Source: Chitinophagaceae bacterium DXS (GTDB taxonomy: Bacteria; Bacteroidota; Bacteroidia; Chitinophagales; Chitinophagaceae). Taken from it: a DNA stretch of 64,000 bases. Below are positions 61,590 through 64,000 of this stretch, piece by piece. A model generated the notes under the pieces. It saw only the letters and a program-made list of their open reading frames with translations, had not been told where the DNA came from and made no database searches. Both the position numbers and the translations under genes were made by a program. The stretch covers positions 2,311,356-2,375,355 of the forward strand of contig CP128386.1 of NCBI GenBank assembly GCA_030345135.1, written 5' to 3'. Positions within the stretch are counted from its first letter, which is position 1. The number at the start of each line of letters is the position of its first letter.

Positions 61590-62933
61590 TTGAAACCTAT
61601 AGCCAGCTTATTACTTTGGGGTCTATTGTTTACGGCAGGTAACAATGCAATAGCTCAGCAGCCTATACTGCTTAAGAATGTCACCATCATTGACGGAACA
61701 GGCAAACCTCCGCAGAAAAACATGTTTGTGCTGATAGATCATGGGAAGATAACGGACATTTCTTCGAAGGAGATGATTACCATCATGACCGTTATGCCGC
61801 AGGACTTCTCAGGAAAAACTATTATGCCTGTAATAACAAACGCACATGCACACCTGGGAACCGTGAAAGGTGTTACAGCTTCTGCAGTTAATTATACGCG
61901 AGATAACATTCTCCGCCAATTACAGAAGTATGAAACTTATGGAGTTGATGCCATACAGGTAATGGGTTCTGATCGCGAGATGATCTTCGATATGCGTGAT
62001 TCGTCTCAAAAAGGCTTGCTTCCGGGCGCCACCATATATACTGCCGGATATGGTTTCAGTGCGCCTAACGGAGGTCCTCCTTCCAACCTGGGTATGGATA
62101 AAGTGTACAGGCCGGCAACGCCTGAAGAAGCAATAAAAGATGTACAGGAGCTTGCAAAGCTGAAGCCAGACATGATTAAAATGTGGGTGGATGACTTCGG
62201 TGGAACATCTCCTAAAATGAAACCGGAAATTTCCGCAGCGATCATCAGCGAAGCGCACAAGCAGCACATTCGCGTGGCTTCTCACCTGTATTACCTGGAA
62301 GATGCACATCGCCTGGTTGACCAGGGACTTGATATCATCGCACACAGCATCCGTGATAAAGACATTGATGATGCGTTGATTGAAAAGATGAAACAAAAGG
62401 GAGTTGCTTACATCCCTACCCTATCGCTCGACGAATTTCAATTTGCCTATGCTAACAAACCTGAATGGCTCGACGAACCATTCTTTAAAGTAGCATTGGA
62501 ACTTGGAGTGTATGAAATGATCACGGCAGATGATTATCGCTCGAAGATTATGTCTAATCCTAATTTTGAAAAGAATAAAGCGGCATATGCAACGGCGCTC
62601 CGCAATGTAAAAAAGCTGTTTGATGCGGGCGTGTTGATCGCACTCGGAACGGACTCCGGTGCTAACCCGGTAAGAGTGCAGGGCTTTTCAGAACACCTGG
62701 AAATGCAGTTACTAACGGAAGCCGGCTTGACCCCATTACAGGCTATTATGATCGCTACGCAAAACGCTGCCAAAGTAGTCCACAAAAATATACCCGGAAC
62801 GCTGGAAAAGGGCAACCCCGCAAGCTTTATTGTATTACAGAATAATCCTGCAAAAGACATCAAAAACACCCGTTCTATTTTAGAAGTATGGAAGAATGGT
62901 GTTAAGGTGAATGATGGTCCGATGAAGGATTAA
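61590..62933 (+). CDS. Exported amidohydrolase
   Basis: No ATG is available; the TTG at 61590 gives LKPIASLLLWGLLFTAGNNAIAQ, a good signal peptide (447 residues), and is preferred to the TTG at 61560. The metal-dependent hydrolase fold has the HxH motif in ITNAHAHLG, a lysine in MIKMWVDDFGG that may be carboxylated, histidines in VASHLYYLEDA and IIAHSIRD, and the aspartate in LIALGTDSGANP. It resembles periplasmic imidazolonepropionase/prolidase-like enzymes of Bacteroidota. The substrate, perhaps a dipeptide or cyclic amide, is unknown. It is a single gene. Confidence 0.88.
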   Translation: MKPIASLLLWGLLFTAGNNAIAQQPILLKNVTIIDGTGKPPQKNMFVLIDHGKITDISSKEMITIMTVMPQDFSGKTIMPVITNAHAHLGTVKGVTASAVNYTRDNILRQLQKYETYGVDAIQVMGSDREMIFDMRDSSQKGLLPGATIYTAGYGFSAPNGGPPSNLGMDKVYRPATPEEAIKDVQELAKLKPDMIKMWVDDFGGTSPKMKPEISAAIISEAHKQHIRVASHLYYLEDAHRLVDQGLDIIAHSIRDKDIDDALIEKMKQKGVAYIPTLSLDEFQFAYANKPEWLDEPFFKVALELGVYEMITADDYRSKIMSNPNFEKNKAAYATALRNVKKLFDAGVLIALGTDSGANPVRVQGFSEHLEMQLLTEAGLTPLQAIMIATQNAAKVVHKNIPGTLEKGNPASFIVLQNNPAKDIKNTRSILEVWKNGVKVNDGPMKD

Positions 62934-63474
62934 ACAGATTAATTGTCGTTTTAATAAGAAAATTTAATTTGGTTAATGCTTGCTCAACAATCAGCGACAG
63001 ATAATGAATTAATGTATAATCTGTGAGAAACGATCATAATGAAGCGCGATACTATGATAAAGCAAAAGAAAAGTTTGACAAACGGCGTTTCTCGCTTCTT
63101 ACCTTTCTTCCGTTATTATAATTTGGTCAATTGACATTTATTGACTCCAATTTTACTGGAGCAATAGTATAATATGCAGATTCGCTGGCACTGAATATTA
63201 ATTTGAAAGATCTTATATTAAAATAGTTGCGGTCTACTTACCTCAAAATATGATCACTAATGTGCTCCTTACGATTGACTGTTATTAACTTAGGTCCATC
63301 TAATGGAGATGCTGCTTTGTAAAGGCACCATTTGAATGTAGCAGCTATGTTCAAAAATGTGCGATTATTGGTGATCATACCTCACTATTCAAAACTTTAA
63401 AAAGAATATTGATCCATCTTCTATAAATCACGCTATAAAAATCATCATGAAGTCACGATGAAAAAAGAACCACT
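62934..63474. other. Gene-free stretch without repeat arrays
   Basis: Some 540 AT-rich bases with no convincing gene, terminator, palindrome or heptamer array. The absence of arrays sets it apart from other gene borders of comparable length and may mark the edge of an accessory segment that carries the zeta-toxin-like gene. Confidence 0.5.
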
Positions 63475-63564
63475 ATGTTGATGACATACGACTTATTATA
63501 TCGATCCGCTGTAGAGAAAACAAAACTGGAATACCAAACAAGAAAATCAATTATCTTGCGATAA
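63475..63564 (+). CDS. Possible short partner or antitoxin remnant
   Basis: Codes for 29 residues: MLMTYDLLYRSAVEKTKLEYQTRKSIILR. The stop is three bases before the TTG start of the kinase gene. The basic, helical sequence would suit the C-terminal end of an antitoxin or leader. Another ATG at 63458 opens MKKEPLC in a different frame and stops at once, so a frameshifted N-terminus is possible. Too short to identify. Confidence 0.3.
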   Translation: MLMTYDLLYRSAVEKTKLEYQTRKSIILR

Positions 63565-63567
63565 AAA

Positions 63568-64000
63568 TTGCCAAATTTATTTATTATATCAGGTTGCAAT
63601 GGTGCTGGTAAAACGACATCTTCTTTTACGACTCTTCCTGAACTTTTACAGATTAAGGAATTTGTGAACGCTGATGAAATTGCGAGAGGTTTATCACCGT
63701 TCAACCCAGAAAGCGTATCAATCGAAGCCGGCAGAATCATGCTAAATAGATTGCAGGAACTACTTTCTGCTCATAAAGACTTTGCTTTTGAAACAACACT
63801 TTCTACTCGAAGTTATATCGGCCTTATAAAGCAAGCAAAAGGAAAAAACTACACAATCAATCTTATTTATTATTGGCTCGATAGTGTTGAACTAGCTATA
63901 GAAAGGGTGAAACTGAGGGTTTCAGAAGGAGGTCACAATATACCAGCTGAAACTATAATTCGCCGCTATTATTTAGGATTAAAAAATTTTTTACATTTGT
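63568..64000 (+). CDS. Zeta-toxin-like P-loop kinase (cut by window end)
   Basis: An in-frame stop at 63562-63564 leaves the TTG at 63568 as the earliest start (LPNLFIISGCNGAGKTTSS, read MPN...). The Walker A motif GCNGAGKTT follows immediately, then FVNADEIARGLSPFNPES and FAFETTLSTRSYIGLIKQA, typical of the zeta toxin/AAA-33 family, and SEGGHNIPAETIIRRYYLGLKNF. Zeta toxins phosphorylate UDP-N-acetylglucosamine; many chromosomal relatives are uncharacterised. About 144 residues are visible and the gene continues beyond the window. Confidence 0.85.
   Translation, partial: MPNLFIISGCNGAGKTTSSFTTLPELLQIKEFVNADEIARGLSPFNPESVSIEAGRIMLNRLQELLSAHKDFAFETTLSTRSYIGLIKQAKGKNYTINLIYYWLDSVELAIERVKLRVSEGGHNIPAETIIRRYYLGLKNFLHL

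Noticed and set aside
63453-63740. Reverse-strand open frame of 95 codons at the right end
   Set aside because: It is antisense to the zeta-like kinase, which has a clear Walker A motif and family context.

Overview
The window looks like a chromosomal segment of a Bacteroidota bacterium, most likely of the Chitinophagaceae type. The evidence is five SusC/SusD-family pieces of gut/soil glycan-uptake type, an ECF sigma/FecR pair tied to a SusC with an N-terminal signalling domain, many lipoproteins with the SC-K-K lipobox context, near absence of Shine-Dalgarno sequences, and -7 boxes of the Bacteroidota form TAnnTTTG. No tRNA, rRNA, CRISPR or insertion sequence was recognised. This assignment is from family knowledge, not from a search.

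Layout. 1-10.6 kb: a regulated glycan-uptake locus read leftwards: sigma factor (10581), FecR anti-sigma, SusC with STN domain, SusD, DUF3823 lipoprotein, a terminator, then a secreted family 2 glycosidase whose downstream region carries the 12-codon relic of a second copy. 10.8-42.4 kb: mostly housekeeping genes in short units of both orientations: PaiB-like FMN protein, pyrF, glnS, etfB-etfA, a GlcD-type oxidase, a LOG-family protein, a sodium/solute symporter with an O-methyltransferase, a glucosaminidase, hpt, a von Willebrand A protein, two YD-repeat-like lipoproteins (one frameshifted), grpE-dnaJ, rpsL-rpsG, ilvE, a protein resembling the DNA polymerase III psi subunit, rdgB, an LptD-like protein, an amidase and a thiolase. 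42.8-58.6 kb: three SusC/SusD modules in tandem, all leftward, each closed by its own terminator and with no enzyme or regulator. 58.9-64 kb: folD, queE, a secreted amidohydrolase, then a zeta-toxin-like kinase cut by the window end.

The strongest unexplained signal lies between the genes. Nearly every transcription-unit border outside the SusC/D cluster carries an array of degenerate heptanucleotides. At least eight sequence families occur. In every array I could orient (more than thirty) the family reads in one fixed direction relative to the flanking gene, always pointing outward, from stop codons and from start codons alike. Two arrays in one gap therefore face each other and form an inverted repeat. 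Small palindromic REP-like elements sit inside some arrays at equivalent positions, and in some genes the array begins within the last codons. The arrays recall the heptameric STRR repeats of cyanobacteria, but the fixed outward polarity at both gene ends is not something I know to be described.
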